NCBI GenBank assembly: GCA_948144175.1
Contig: CANXME010002127.1
Location: 186,001-250,000 of the forward strand
Source: Closterium sp. NIES-65
Taxonomy: Eukaryota > Streptophyta > Zygnematophyceae > Desmidiales > Closteriaceae
DNA: 64,000 bases
Reading direction: 5' to 3'
Shown: positions 30,962 through 40,288 of the stretch, piece after piece
Layout of the letters: every line of letters starts with the position of its first letter
How positions within the stretch are numbered: the stretch's first letter is position 1
Notes under the pieces: generated by a model
Told to the model about the DNA's origin: nothing
The model's input: the letters and a program-made list of their open reading frames with translations, nothing else
Database searches by the model: none
Position numbers and translations under genes: made by a program

Positions 30962-31093
30962 TGTGAAAGAGAGAACGAGAATGGAATGACTATGAAAGAA
31001 GTGAGTACAAATAGGAAACCCTAATTGGGTTGTACCCCCTATGGGATACCCCACTATAGCCTACACAATAGTATAAGCTATATAGTTCTGACA
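30962..31093 (-). repeat. 5' LTR of Copia B
   Basis: Identical to the 3' LTR. The PBS complement lies at 30950-30961. Confidence 0.92.
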
Positions 31094-31099
31094 AAACCC

Positions 31100-31284
31100 T
31101 GTGAAGATAAGTAGGTAACGATAGTAGCCATAGCTAGGACTAACCTAGCTAGGCAAGAAGAAGTTAGGCAAAAGAGGAGGATTGTACTAGCAAGCAAATG
31201 AGATACAAATATGAAACCCTAAGGGGTTATACTCGCTATAGAGTACCCCACTGCAGGCTAGATAACAAATATGACATTCTGACA
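31100..31284 (-). repeat. 3' LTR of element C
   Basis: 185 bp, plus-strand ends TGTGAAGATA and TTCTGACA. It is followed by cacccccatagccaaagtgg. Confidence 0.9.
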
Positions 31285-31937
31285 CACCCCCATAGCCAAA
31301 GTGGGGTGTAATCAGCAGAGCAAGCAAAACAGAACAAGCTCAGGATGGATCACAATGTCACCACACAGTCTGAGCACAAGTTCAAGCAGCAGTAGTATAA
31401 AGTTCACAGTTATAAGCGAAGCTAGAGGTAGTCACAACGGGCAAGTGAGGAGGAGGAGAGAGACTCAGAGGAGAGGAGATAGGAGGCGACGGATGAAGCT
31501 GCAGACACACGGGCAACAGGAGGCAGTCTGGCACAGCGGCTACCGGACGAAGCCCCCGGACTACAGGAGTAACTGGCCCCGCGGCTAAAGTAGCGGCAGA
31601 CGAGCAACGGACCCACGGGCGGCTGGCACAGCTGGCTACGACTGGGCTACCGGACGAAGTCCCCGGACTACAGGTGCTGCTAGCGACACATCGGCATCCT
31701 CCATTCAGCTTCCCCAGACTGTCCTACTCCCCTTGGCACACACCCACTGCTACACCGCTAGCTCTCCTCCCTTCCCCCCCCCCTTAGTATCACTCCACCG
31801 GCTCCACCACAATCACCCCCCCCTCAGCTGCAGCTGCAGCACAAGGAGACGGAGGAGGAGGAGGAGCAGGGAGTGGTACTGAGGAGGGTCACCCCCATAC
31901 CCCTCACCCCCAAACCCTAAAGTAGGAGAATGGGGAG
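31285..31937 (-). other. Non-coding 3' half of element C
   Basis: Begins with the block homologous to Copia B's 3' UTR (31285-31390). It then carries sequence shared with M and L (gcaagtgaggaggaggag, gacacacgggcaacagg) and an AC/CT-rich part. No coding frame is seen. Confidence 0.65.
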
Positions 31938-31942
31938 TAGGA

Positions 31943-33052
31943 TGCGGAGATAACTGCAGCAACGGGAGCTAGGCTACAGGCTAGGCACGTGTGCTCGTGT
32001 GATCTATGCGTTCGTTAGTCCTTAGTCGTTTTCCTTGTGCACACACTACTTGCTAGTTCACGGGGAAAATTGGCAAGAGTTTCACTAGGAAAAGTTCAGA
32101 ACAATGGTACAATGAAGTTGGCAATGCAAGACTACATCAGAGCAAGCATTCAGGTCGGCCAACTGCCAGCGCAGCTTGGTCGACCGCGTTCCAGCACGAC
32201 TTCGTCGACCGCGCTCCAGCAAGGCAAGGTCGACGGTGTGCCAACGTCGCAGGTTGACGGCGTGACAGCGTTGCTCACGCAGGACAGCAGTGCACCCTGC
32301 TTCGCAGTTGCGTGCAGGTGATTGGCGTGTAGAGTCTCGTCACCTACACAGCGCACAACACCACGTCAACCTCGAGCTGACGACTGCCTCTGATCGGCCA
32401 CGTCGACCTCGGGATACCACCACCGAGGTCGGGCTCGCCAACTACGCCTGGGCGACCGTCGCACTCCTCCGCAGCACTTCGTCACCCAGGTAACCTGGTC
32501 GACCAGGCAACCACGTCGACCAGCAGCTCCCGTACGTGCCCGTCGACCTCCCAAGTCGACGACCACCTCCACGTCGACCTCACCAGGTCGACGACACCAT
32601 CGGTCGACCTCCTCCAGGTCGACCAGCACAGTCGTCGGCCGACCACCCACGTCGGCCACCCGAAGCTGGCGTCACGAAGTTGACGCCCCGCTACTCGACG
32701 CCCAACTGCTCGGCGTCCTGACTCAAGGTCGACGTCGGCCCCTCCTTCGTCGACCACCAGGTCCAGTCGACCACTAACATGTCGACCAGCAGTCCGTTAG
32801 CCGACTGCCGAAGTCGGCTTCCCCAAGTTGACGTCACTAAGTTGACGTCCTCCGCTGGTCGACACCCAAGTCGACCTCCCTGAAGTCGGCGCCACCCTGA
32901 AGTCGGCGCCCGTGTAGTGGTCCCCCGTGCAGGTCGACCTCCTCGTCGACCAGCTCACCCACTGCTGAAGGCCGGCTGCTCCCCTCACACCCGACCACGA
33001 AGTCGGCTCCGCCCAAGCGAGGACGGGGCCAATACCCAACTCCCGTTGACAC
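31943..33052 (-). repeat. 3' LTR of Copia N, rich in GTCGAC palindromes
   Basis: 1110 bp, plus-strand ends TGCGGAGATAAC and CCCGTTGACA. From about 32170 to 32950 the hexamer GTCGAC occurs about twenty times, mostly within ggtcgacc or cgtcgacctc. The plus-strand side also has repeated aagtcggc. The polypurine tract complement ctcccctgcc follows at 33053. Confidence 0.92.
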
Positions 33053-33179
33053 TCCCCTGCCGCGTTCACGCTTGGGCACCCAGCCCACACGGCAGTACAG
33101 CTCTGAGAATAGCCCGTCAGCGTGCACCCAACACACAGCACGCTGGTCACCGCACCAGCCATGCAAGAGGGCATGGCAC

Positions 33180-33500
33180 CTACTGCTGCACGTCGTTGTC
33201 GCCGTCGCTCACGTCGGCCAAGCGCACCTGACCGATTGCGACGGAGCACCGGTTGAAGACCGGATAGTGCAGCGCCTTCGTAAGGAAATCGGCCCGCTGG
33301 TCAGCGGTTGGGATGTACTGCAGCGAGAACTTCCCGCGCCTCACCATGTGCTGCAGCCACGCCTGTCGTCGTTCCATGTGCTTGAGGTTGCCCGTCAACC
33401 CCTTGCCCTCGGCGACCATGATGGCCGACTTGTTGTCCACGCGCAGGACAGTCGGCTTCCCGGCGTCCAGTTGTCGGAATTCTGCGAGGAGGAAGCGAAG
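33180..33500 (-). pseudogene. Copia N: RNase H C-terminal part after the frameshift
   Basis: Contains FRQLDAGKPTVLRVDNKSAI, LKHMERRQAWLQHMV and DQRADFLTKALHYPVFNRC, the expected end of a Copia RNase H. It is out of frame with the 1676-codon polyprotein by a small indel near 33500 and stops at 33180-33182. Confidence 0.82.
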
Positions 33501-36500
33501 GCGGCGTCCCGGCCGCCACGTACTCAGACTCGGTCGATGACATTGTCGCGCACTTGATGCGCTGGCTCGACCAGGAGACTGCAGCCCCTCCGTAGACGAA
33601 CACGTAGCCACCCGTGCTCGTCCTGTTCTGCTTGTCACCGGCGTCGTCGGCGTCCACGTAGCCGACCAGCTCCAGCGACTCAGGTCCACCGCCGAACTCC
33701 AAGGCGGTATCACGCGTGTTGGCGAGGTAGGCGAGGCAGCGGTCGACCTCACGCCAGTGCTGGTCGCTCCTCACCGTGAGGCCGCTCCCCAGCTTGCTGC
33801 AGGCGAAGGCGACGTCCGGCCTCGTCGTCGTCGCCGCGAACTGCAGCGAGCAGACCCTCTGCCGGTACTCCTCCTCCTGCCGTTCCTGCGCCTCCTCGTC
33901 ATCGAAGGTGAGCTCGGCGTAGGCACCGACCGAGACCGGCGTCTTCGGGGTGCGCCCGGTCTGCTCCTCCTCGATGAAGCGCCTACGAAGCTTGTCGGCG
34001 TAGCCCTGCTGGTGCAGCCACAGCTTCCCCGCCGACCTGTCGCGGACGATCTCCAGCCCGAGGTGCTTCTGCACCGGCGAGATCTCACGCAGCTCGAAGG
34101 CGGCTTCCAGAAGCTCCTTCAGCTCCTTCAACATCGCGGCGCTACTGCTGGCGGCAAGTAGGTCGTCGACGTAGACCAGCACCCAGCAGGCCACTCCGTC
34201 CTTTCCGTCCTTGAAGTAGAGAGCCTCGTCGACCTGGCTCTTCTTCCACCCGGCGTCGACCAGCACGTCATTGAGCGCCAAGTACCATAGCAGCGGCGAC
34301 TGCTTTAGCCCGTACAGGCTCTTCAGCAGCTTGCACACCCGGCCGGTCCCGTCGTTGAAGTAGTCCGGTTGGGACATGTAGAGCACCCTGTCGAGCTTGC
34401 TCTGCAAGAAGGCGTTCTTCATGTCGAGCTGCATCAGGTTGAGGTTGCGGACGGCGACGATGCTGAGGAAGATCCTCAGCGTGACGTAGCTGCCCACCGG
34501 CGCGAACGTCTCGTCGTAGTCGGCGCCGTACACCTGCGTGAAGCCCTTCACAACCAGCCTCGCCTTCTCGCGCTCGACGGTGTCGTCGACGTGGTACTTC
34601 GTCGTCAACACCCACCGGTTCTTCATGACGTTCACTCCCGGCGGACGTTCGACCAACTCCCACGTTCCCATGTTGAGGAGGTTGCGAATCTCCTCCTCCA
34701 TGGCGGCCTTCACCGCCGGGCCCTTCCAGCTCGCCAATGCCTCCTTCACCGTCATCGTCGAGATGTCCCAACGGTGCTCGGGGTCGGCTAGCATGTCAGG
34801 GTCGAGCTCCGGAAACTCCTCATCATCCTCGGCGTCATCGTACAGCAGGTCGTCGTCATTGTCCACGTCATACACCGTGGTGAAGGCAGCGGGGACGAAG
34901 AAGTCGGGCGGCCTCCGAAGTCGGCCCGAACGCCGTGGTCCCGACTGGGCCTCCTCGGCATCCCCTCCATCGTCACTGTCGTCGCTGCCCTCGGCGTCCT
35001 GCTGCTCCGCAGCCGGCGTCCCAGCCGACTGCTCCACTGCGGTCGGCTTCCCAGCCGACTTCTCCCCTGTGGTCGGCTCCCCTGCCGACGGCCCGGTCAC
35101 CGACTGCTCCATGGTCGGCTTCACGGCAGCCTGCTCCCTTGTTGGCTGCTGCTCCTTGACCTGCTTCTCGACCTGCTCCTCCCCTGTCGACGTCGACTGC
35201 AATCCCACATCGACCTGCCGCTCGTCACGTCGGCCACCGGCGATGCACTTGGCCGACGCCGAAGGCGGCGTCCCACTACTCCCCTCATCGCCGGAGGGCG
35301 ACATCGTGGTCAGCCCACGCAGGTCGGCCACGATGGGAGGGGCAGGGGTCGGAGGGGGAGGGGTAGAGGTGCGGACGTCGTCGACGTCCTCAGTAGCAAG
35401 CTCACCGACCTCGGCAAGCAGCGGCAGCGTCGCTGACGAGGTGTCAGAGGGCGGGGTGGACGACAAGCGGCCGGACACCGGCCCATGGTCCATCTTCCAC
35501 TCGGCCAGCGACATCTCCTCGTAAAACACCACGTCCGACGTGGTGACCACCCGGTCAGTGGCGACGTCAAGGAGCTCCCAGCCCTTGCTCGCCGCCGACA
35601 CGCCAAGGTGCAGGCCCCACCTGGCCTTCGGCTGCAGCTTCCCACCACGCTGCTGTTCGGTGACTAAGAACTGCGCCATGCAGCCCCACACCCGCGCCAG
35701 CGACAAGTCGGGCTTCTTCCCGGTCAGCAGTTGGTACGGCGTCGTCCCCGGCGGCAGCGCCGACCTCTCAAGGCAGTTGCGGACCCAGACGGCCTGCCGG
35801 AGAGCGAGGTGCCACCAGTGGTGCTGCACGCCCATGTGCAGCAGCATTGTCCGCACCGACTCCACCACCGTCCTCATCTCCCGCTCCGCCATGCCGTTCT
35901 GCTGCGGGGTGTATGGGCAGGTCAGGTCGTGGACGATCCCCTTGCCGTTCACGAAGTCGGTGAACTGCTTCCCGAGGAACTCCCCTCCCCGGTCAGAGCG
36001 CAGCATTAACACCGACCTCTTCGTCTGCCGCTCAGCCACCGCCAGCCACTGTACGAAGGCTTGCAACGCATCTGACTTCTTGGCGACCGGCTTCACCGAC
36101 ACATAGCGGGTCTTGCGGTCCTTCAGCAGCAAGAAGTACAGGCTACCATCCTTGGCAGCCACGCGGAACGGCCCGCACAGGTCAATGTGTACGACGGCCA
36201 GCACGTCGTCGGCGTCGAAGCCTTGGTCGGGGAAGGTGTGCCGCGCCAGTTTCCCGCCGACGCACGAGACACACGGGGAGTCGGCGTCCGTCGCCGACTT
36301 GAGGTCCAGCCCAATGGCGACCTCGTTCTTCGCCGAGCTCCGTATGGTGTCCATGCCGACATGTGCAAGCCGGGCATGCATACGGTCCGGCGTCGACTTC
36401 GTCTTCGAGACGATCGCCCGCAGAGCCACAACCTCCGTCGTGGGCGACGTCGACCTCGTTGAGCAGGGACGCAGGTCTGTGCAGAGGACACGCCCGGAGT

Positions 36501-38331
36501 ACGTCGCCCGACCGAGCACCTCTCCCATTGCCGAGACGAGCACCATCCCGTCGCCGTCCTCTTGCAGCTTCACGCCGTGCTCCTTAAGCTGGCCGGACGA
36601 CAGCAAGTTCGCCCGCACACCAAGGACGTACAACACGTCGGGGATGAGCACCTGCTTCCGGGCCTCCCCTTGCAGGGCGACGGTGCCGTGGCCCTGGACA
36701 TCCTGCAGCGCCCCATTGAAGCCGCGCACGTACTTGATGAAGCCGCTCGGCTGCAGGTCGACGAAGACTTCCTTCGTCCCCATCAGGTGGTGGGAGCAAT
36801 CGCTGTCGAGCAGGACCACCGCCGGGTTCGCCTGCACAGCTGCTGCCACAGCGGCCTCCGGTGCCAGAGAGATGGTCGGCTCCACGACGCCGACCAGCGA
36901 GCACGACGCCACCTTGTCGTCTCGCCCCTTGCCGCGTACAACGGAGTCGGCGTCCTTCGCCGAGGTCGATGTCGTCGACTGGTTCTCCTTGCGCGGCTTG
37001 TTTCCTCCTCGACGAGGACGACGGCTGCTAGACCTCCCGCGGCCGCCCTTGTTGTCGTCGTCGGAGTCACTGCGGTCAGGACACTCGAAGGAGAGGTGAT
37101 CGGGGCTGTGGCAGATCCAGCAGTCCCGACGTCGACCTCCTCCTCCTCGACCGCCGTCCTTGGTCGACTTCTTCTCGACCTCCTTGGTCGACTTCCAGCC
37201 ACCGCTCCCGCCGCCACCAGGCTGTCCGCGCTGTCCTGGTCGGCCTCCTTGCTTCGCCGGGGCGACAAAGTTGGCCTGCGCCAAGAGCTCCTGCGATCGC
37301 TCAGCCTCCTGCATCGCCTCGTCCTGCAGGATGTACGAGGTCAGGTTGTCCTCGTTGAGCGTCGCCCTTGTGCTCGGCGCCATAGACAGCCGCTTCAGGA
37401 GGTTATAGCTGCTAGACAGTCCCTGCATGACATGGGTGATGTACGACGCCGTGGAGTACTGCGCGCCGGCCATCCTGATGGTGGCGAGGATTCGCCTGGC
37501 TCGGTTGCAGTAGTCGGTCGCACTCTCCTCGTCGCCCATACGCACGTGTGTCAGCTGTCCCTCCAACTGGGCGATGAACAGGTCATCGGTGACCTGGTAC
37601 GTCGACTCAATGAAGTGCCACGCCCGGTGGCCCGCGTCGAGGTACTCCCGGCACCACTTCAAGGTGATCTGCACGCCCGGCGAGCAGCACCGCGAGATGA
37701 CCGTGAAGGTCAACAGCTGCACGGCGCGAAACTCCGCACGCACGTCGGGGTGGTGCTCACTCGGCGTCGCCACGGTCCCTCGGGCGAAGCCGATCAGCCC
37801 GGCCATCTCCAGCTGGGGCTCGATGGCTTCCTTCCAGGTGAGAATGTCGGGTCGACTGACCAGCGGAGTGGTGACCGAGATCCTGTCCGGCGTAAACTTG
37901 AAGTAGCCGTAGCTCGGTGCAATCCCACCTGCCGTCACCTGGGACGCCGTCATCGGCGACAGCCCACTTCGACGCCCACCGCCGTCACCATGTGAGGAGC
38001 CTACAGCCGCCAACGACTGCATCCCTCTCGCCTGAACGCCGCCAGCTTCACCGGCGTGTATCACACCTTGTTGCCTCGACGTGCCTCCCACACTGCTGCC
38101 GACCTGACCTCCACCGGCATTGACGCCCACGTCGACGCCGCCTTCGTTGTTCACCGGACGAGGAGAGGCAGGTCGAGACGGGTGCTCCGTCGCCCACATG
38201 GAGCGGAGTCCAGCCTCGACGACCGCCCAGGGCAAGTCGCCGTACTCATTGGCCTCGTGCTTCCTCCTCGCGTTCTCCAACCGTGCCTCTAGGGTGTCCA
38301 CCACCCCCGCGTCACCTACGGGTCCTACCAT
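33301..38331 (-). CDS. Copia N Gag-Pol polyprotein, frameshifted in RNase H
   Basis: The best start is ATG 38331 (MVGPVGDAGVVDTLEARLENAR), giving 1676 codons. Gag contains a UBN2-like region (LLTFTVISRCCSPGVQ, THVMQGLSSSYNLLKRL) and a classic zinc knuckle CWICHSPDHLSFEC at about residues 402-417. Protease reads LLDSDCSHHLMG at about 506, with Asp where the usual Gly of DSG/DTA-type cores stands. Integrase has HIDLCGPF at about 714, RSDRGGEF at about 778 and PQQNGMAERE. An acidic and Pro-rich linker follows, then RT with KNAFLQSKLD and YVDDLLAASS at about 1385, and RNase H with GYVDADDAGD and STESEYVAA. After that motif the frame shifts near 33500. The true RNase H end (RVDNKSAIMVAEGKG...ADFLTKAL) continues in another frame to 33180. 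Confidence 0.88.
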   Translation of the reverse strand: MVGPVGDAGVVDTLEARLENARRKHEANEYGDLPWAVVEAGLRSMWATEHPSRPASPRPVNNEGGVDVGVNAGGGQVGSSVGGTSRQQGVIHAGEAGGVQARGMQSLAAVGSSHGDGGGRRSGLSPMTASQVTAGGIAPSYGYFKFTPDRISVTTPLVSRPDILTWKEAIEPQLEMAGLIGFARGTVATPSEHHPDVRAEFRAVQLLTFTVISRCCSPGVQITLKWCREYLDAGHRAWHFIESTYQVTDDLFIAQLEGQLTHVRMGDEESATDYCNRARRILATIRMAGAQYSTASYITHVMQGLSSSYNLLKRLSMAPSTRATLNEDNLTSYILQDEAMQEAERSQELLAQANFVAPAKQGGRPGQRGQPGGGGSGGWKSTKEVEKKSTKDGGRGGGGRRRDCWICHSPDHLSFECPDRSDSDDDNKGGRGRSSSRRPRRGGNKPRKENQSTTSTSAKDADSVVRGKGRDDKVASCSLVGVVEPTISLAPEAAVAAAVQANPAVVLLDSDCSHHLMGTKEVFVDLQPSGFIKYVRGFNGALQDVQGHGTVALQGEARKQVLIPDVLYVLGVRANLLSSGQLKEHGVKLQEDGDGMVLVSAMGEVLGRATYSGRVLCTDLRPCSTRSTSPTTEVVALRAIVSKTKSTPDRMHARLAHVGMDTIRSSAKNEVAIGLDLKSATDADSPCVSCVGGKLARHTFPDQGFDADDVLAVVHIDLCGPFRVAAKDGSLYFLLLKDRKTRYVSVKPVAKKSDALQAFVQWLAVAERQTKRSVLMLRSDRGGEFLGKQFTDFVNGKGIVHDLTCPYTPQQNGMAEREMRTVVESVRTMLLHMGVQHHWWHLALRQAVWVRNCLERSALPPGTTPYQLLTGKKPDLSLARVWGCMAQFLVTEQQRGGKLQPKARWGLHLGVSAASKGWELLDVATDRVVTTSDVVFYEEMSLAEWKMDHGPVSGRLSSTPPSDTSSATLPLLAEVGELATEDVDDVRTSTPPPPTPAPPIVADLRGLTTMSPSGDEGSSGTPPSASAKCIAGGRRDERQVDVGLQSTSTGEEQVEKQVKEQQPTREQAAVKPTMEQSVTGPSAGEPTTGEKSAGKPTAVEQSAGTPAAEQQDAEGSDDSDDGGDAEEAQSGPRRSGRLRRPPDFFVPAAFTTVYDVDNDDDLLYDDAEDDEEFPELDPDMLADPEHRWDISTMTVKEALASWKGPAVKAAMEEEIRNLLNMGTWELVERPPGVNVMKNRWVLTTKYHVDDTVEREKARLVVKGFTQVYGADYDETFAPVGSYVTLRIFLSIVAVRNLNLMQLDMKNAFLQSKLDRVLYMSQPDYFNDGTGRVCKLLKSLYGLKQSPLLWYLALNDVLVDAGWKKSQVDEALYFKDGKDGVACWVLVYVDDLLAASSSAAMLKELKELLEAAFELREISPVQKHLGLEIVRDRSAGKLWLHQQGYADKLRRRFIEEEQTGRTPKTPVSVGAYAELTFDDEEAQERQEEEYRQRVCSLQFAATTTRPDVAFACSKLGSGLTVRSDQHWREVDRCLAYLANTRDTALEFGGGPESLELVGYVDADDAGDKQNRTSTGGYVFVYGGAAVSWSSQRIKCATMSSTESEYVAAGTPPSLPPRRIPTTGRREADCPARGQQVGHHGRRGQGVDGQPQAHGTTTGVAAAHGEAREVLAAVHPNR

Positions 38332-38437
38332 AGTGACTACAGCACAGTTGCCGGCCTGCAACTACGAAATAGGTAAGTGGTGTCTACGTCGACCTGACTG
38401 AAAGGTAAGTCGTGTGCCGTCCACGCTCACCGCACCA

Positions 38438-39546
38438 TGCGGAGATAACTGCAGCAACGGGAGCTAGGCTACAGGCTAGGCACGTGTGCTCGTGTGATCT
38501 ATGCGTTCGTTAGTCCTTAGTCGTTTTCCTTGTGCACACTCTACTTGCTAGTTCACGGGGAAAATTGGCAAGAGTTTCACTAGGAAAAGTTCAGAACAAT
38601 GGTACAATGAAGTTGGCAATGCAAGACTACATCAGAGCAAGCATTCAGGTCGGCCAACTGCCAGCGCAGCTTGGTCGACCGCGTTCCAGCACGACTTCGT
38701 CGACCGCGCTCCAGCAAGGCAAGGTCGACGGTGTGCCAACGTCGCAGGTTGACGGCGTGACAGCGTTGCTCACGTAGGACAGCAGTGCACCCTGCTTCGC
38801 AGTTGCGTGCAGGTGATTGGCGTGTAGAGTCTCGTCACCTACACAGCGCACAACACCACGTCAACCTCGAGCTGACGACTGCCTCTGATCGGCCACGTCG
38901 ACCTCGGGATACCACCACCGAGGTCGGGCTCGCCAACTTTGCCTGGGCGACCGTCGCACTCCTCCGCAGCACTTCGTCACCCAGGTAACCTGGTCGACCA
39001 GGCAACCACGTCGACCAGCAGCTCCCGTACGTGCCCGTCGACCTCCCAAGTCGACGACCACCTCCGCGTCGACCTCATCAGGTCGACGACACCATCGGTC
39101 GACCTCCTCGAGGTCGACCAGCACAGTCGTCGGCCGACCACCCACGTCGGCCACCCGAAGCTGGCGTCACGAAGTTGACGCCCCGCTACTCGACGCCCAA
39201 CTGCTCGGCGTCCTGAGTCAAGGTCGACGTCGGCCCCTCCTTCGTCGACCACCAGGTCCAGTCGACCACTAACAGGTCGACCAGCAGTCCGTTAGCTGAC
39301 TGCCGAAGTCGGCTTCCCCAAGTTGACGTCACCAAGTTGACGTCCTCCGCAGGTCGACACCCAAGTCGACCTCCCTGAAGTCGGCGCCACCCTGAAGTCG
39401 GCGCCCGTGCAGTGGTCCAGCGTGCAGGTCGATCTCCTCGTCGACCAGCTCACCCACTGCTGAAGGCCGGCTGCTCCCCTCACACCCGACCATGAAGTCG
39501 GCTCCGCCCAAGCGAGGACGGGGCCAATACCCAACTCCCGTTGACA
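38438..39546 (-). repeat. 5' LTR of Copia N
   Basis: Partner of 31943-33052 with roughly 17 substitutions. The GTCGAC array is conserved. Confidence 0.92.
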
Positions 39547-39551
39547 TAGGA

Positions 39552-40070
39552 GGGGTAGGGCGGTAGTAGAGGGACTGGGAACAGCGGGGAGGGCAGGGAA
39601 GGTAGGAAACGGGCCCACCACGGGCCTGGTAGGGACGCCTGAGCCGCGGGCATGCGGCCCGAGCCGCGCGCGGGTCGGGCGTCTCCCGTACGGGCCGCGC
39701 GACGGCCTGGCGCAGCCCGTACGGGCCGCGCGCGAGCCTGGCACAGCCCGTACGGGCAGCGCGTGGGTCTGGCGCAGCCCGTACGGGCCGCGCGCTGCCT
39801 GTACGGGCCGCACAGAGGCCACGACGGGCGACGGGGGGCGACGCGGAGGTCCCCGTCGCCCGTCACAGCGCCTCCCGGGAGCGGCGCGCGGCGTGACGGG
39901 GCAGAAACCCGCCGCGCGCCTCGGGGCGCGCGGCGGGAAGAGAACTGCCGCGCGCCTCGGGGCGCACGGCGGGCAGAAAACCGCCGCGCGCCTCGGGGCG
40001 CACGGCGATAAGGGAAAGTAGTAGTTGCAGCGGAAGGAACGTGGTTAGGCACACAGGCCAGGAGCGTACT
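39552..40070 (-). other. GC-rich 5' leader of element C with palindromic repeats and three hairpins
   Basis: Positions 39660-39815 hold the cctggcgcagcccgtacggg repeats seen in M. Positions 39908-40005 hold three successive hairpins; the first (39908-39937) has a perfect 13-bp stem around a 4-nt loop. No coding frame. Confidence 0.7.
39908..40005 (-). promoter_or_regulatory. Triplicated PBS-proximal hairpin, element C
   Basis: Three tandem copies of ccgcgcgcc-tcgg-ggcgcrcgg type, separated by gggaagaga- and gggcagaaaa-like spacers. The first is a perfect 13-bp stem; the others have one mismatch. They contain the core stem found once in G, B and I. Confidence 0.6.
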
Positions 40071-40083
40071 GCTCTGATCACCA

Positions 40084-40268
40084 TGTGAAGATAGGTAGAT
40101 AACGATAGTAGCCATAGCTAGGACTAACCTAGCTAGGCAAGAAGAAGTTAGGCAAAAGAGGAGGATTGTACTAGCAATCAAATGAGATACAAATATGAAA
40201 CCCTAATGGGTTATACTCGCTATAGAGTACCCCACTGCAGGCTAGATAACAAATATGACATTCTGACA
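40084..40268 (-). repeat. 5' LTR of element C
   Basis: Partner of 31100-31284 with 4 substitutions. The PBS complement gctctgatcacca is at 40071-40083. Confidence 0.9.
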
Positions 40269-40288
40269 AACCCGCTCTGATTACCAAG

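Larger units (their letters stand above)
23671..31093 (-). mobile_element. Element B: apparently intact Copia retrotransposon
   Basis: The 132-bp LTRs (23671-23802, 30962-31093) are identical by eye. TSD is aaacc (23666-23670, 31094-31098), PBS complement gctctgattcca ends at 30961, and total length is 7423 bp. A single uninterrupted Gag-Pol frame of 1998 codons has intact catalytic motifs. It inserted into the duplicated target of element C, making it one of the latest events in the stack. It is the best candidate in the window for an active, helper-type element. Confidence 0.92.
31943..39546 (-). mobile_element. Element N: Copia element with 1.1-kb LTRs, innermost in the stack
   Basis: LTRs are 31943-33052 and 38438-39546 (1110 and 1109 bp, about 1.5% divergent by eye), with TSD tagga (31938-31942, 39547-39551). 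Total length is 7604 bp. The PBS (sense TGGTGCGGTGAGCG, complement ending at 38437) differs from the initiator-Met type used by the other elements. N is a distinct Copia lineage inserted in element C. One frameshift in RNase H prevents a full-length product. Confidence 0.92.
31100..40268 (-). mobile_element. Element C: non-autonomous LTR element carrying Copia N
   Basis: LTRs are 31100-31284 and 40084-40268 (185 bp, 4 differences), with TSD aaccc (31095-31099, 40269-40273). Subtracting N and its TSD leaves about 1.56 kb with no gag or pol, like M (1.46 kb). The 3' sub-terminal 110 bp are homologous to Copia B's 3' UTR. The leader holds the same GC palindromic repeats as M and three copies of the PBS-proximal hairpin. 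C lies in the leader of Gypsy F. Confidence 0.9.

Noticed and set aside
34538-37995. Long plus-strand frames (328, 328 and 477 codons) across Copia N
   Set aside because: They lie antisense to the N polyprotein, whose protease, integrase and RT motifs are unambiguous.
31100-40268. A single 9-kb autonomous Copia with 185-bp LTRs (element C plus its coding region)
   Set aside because: The coding region is bounded by its own 1.1-kb LTRs with TSD tagga, so it is Copia N nested in a coding-less element.
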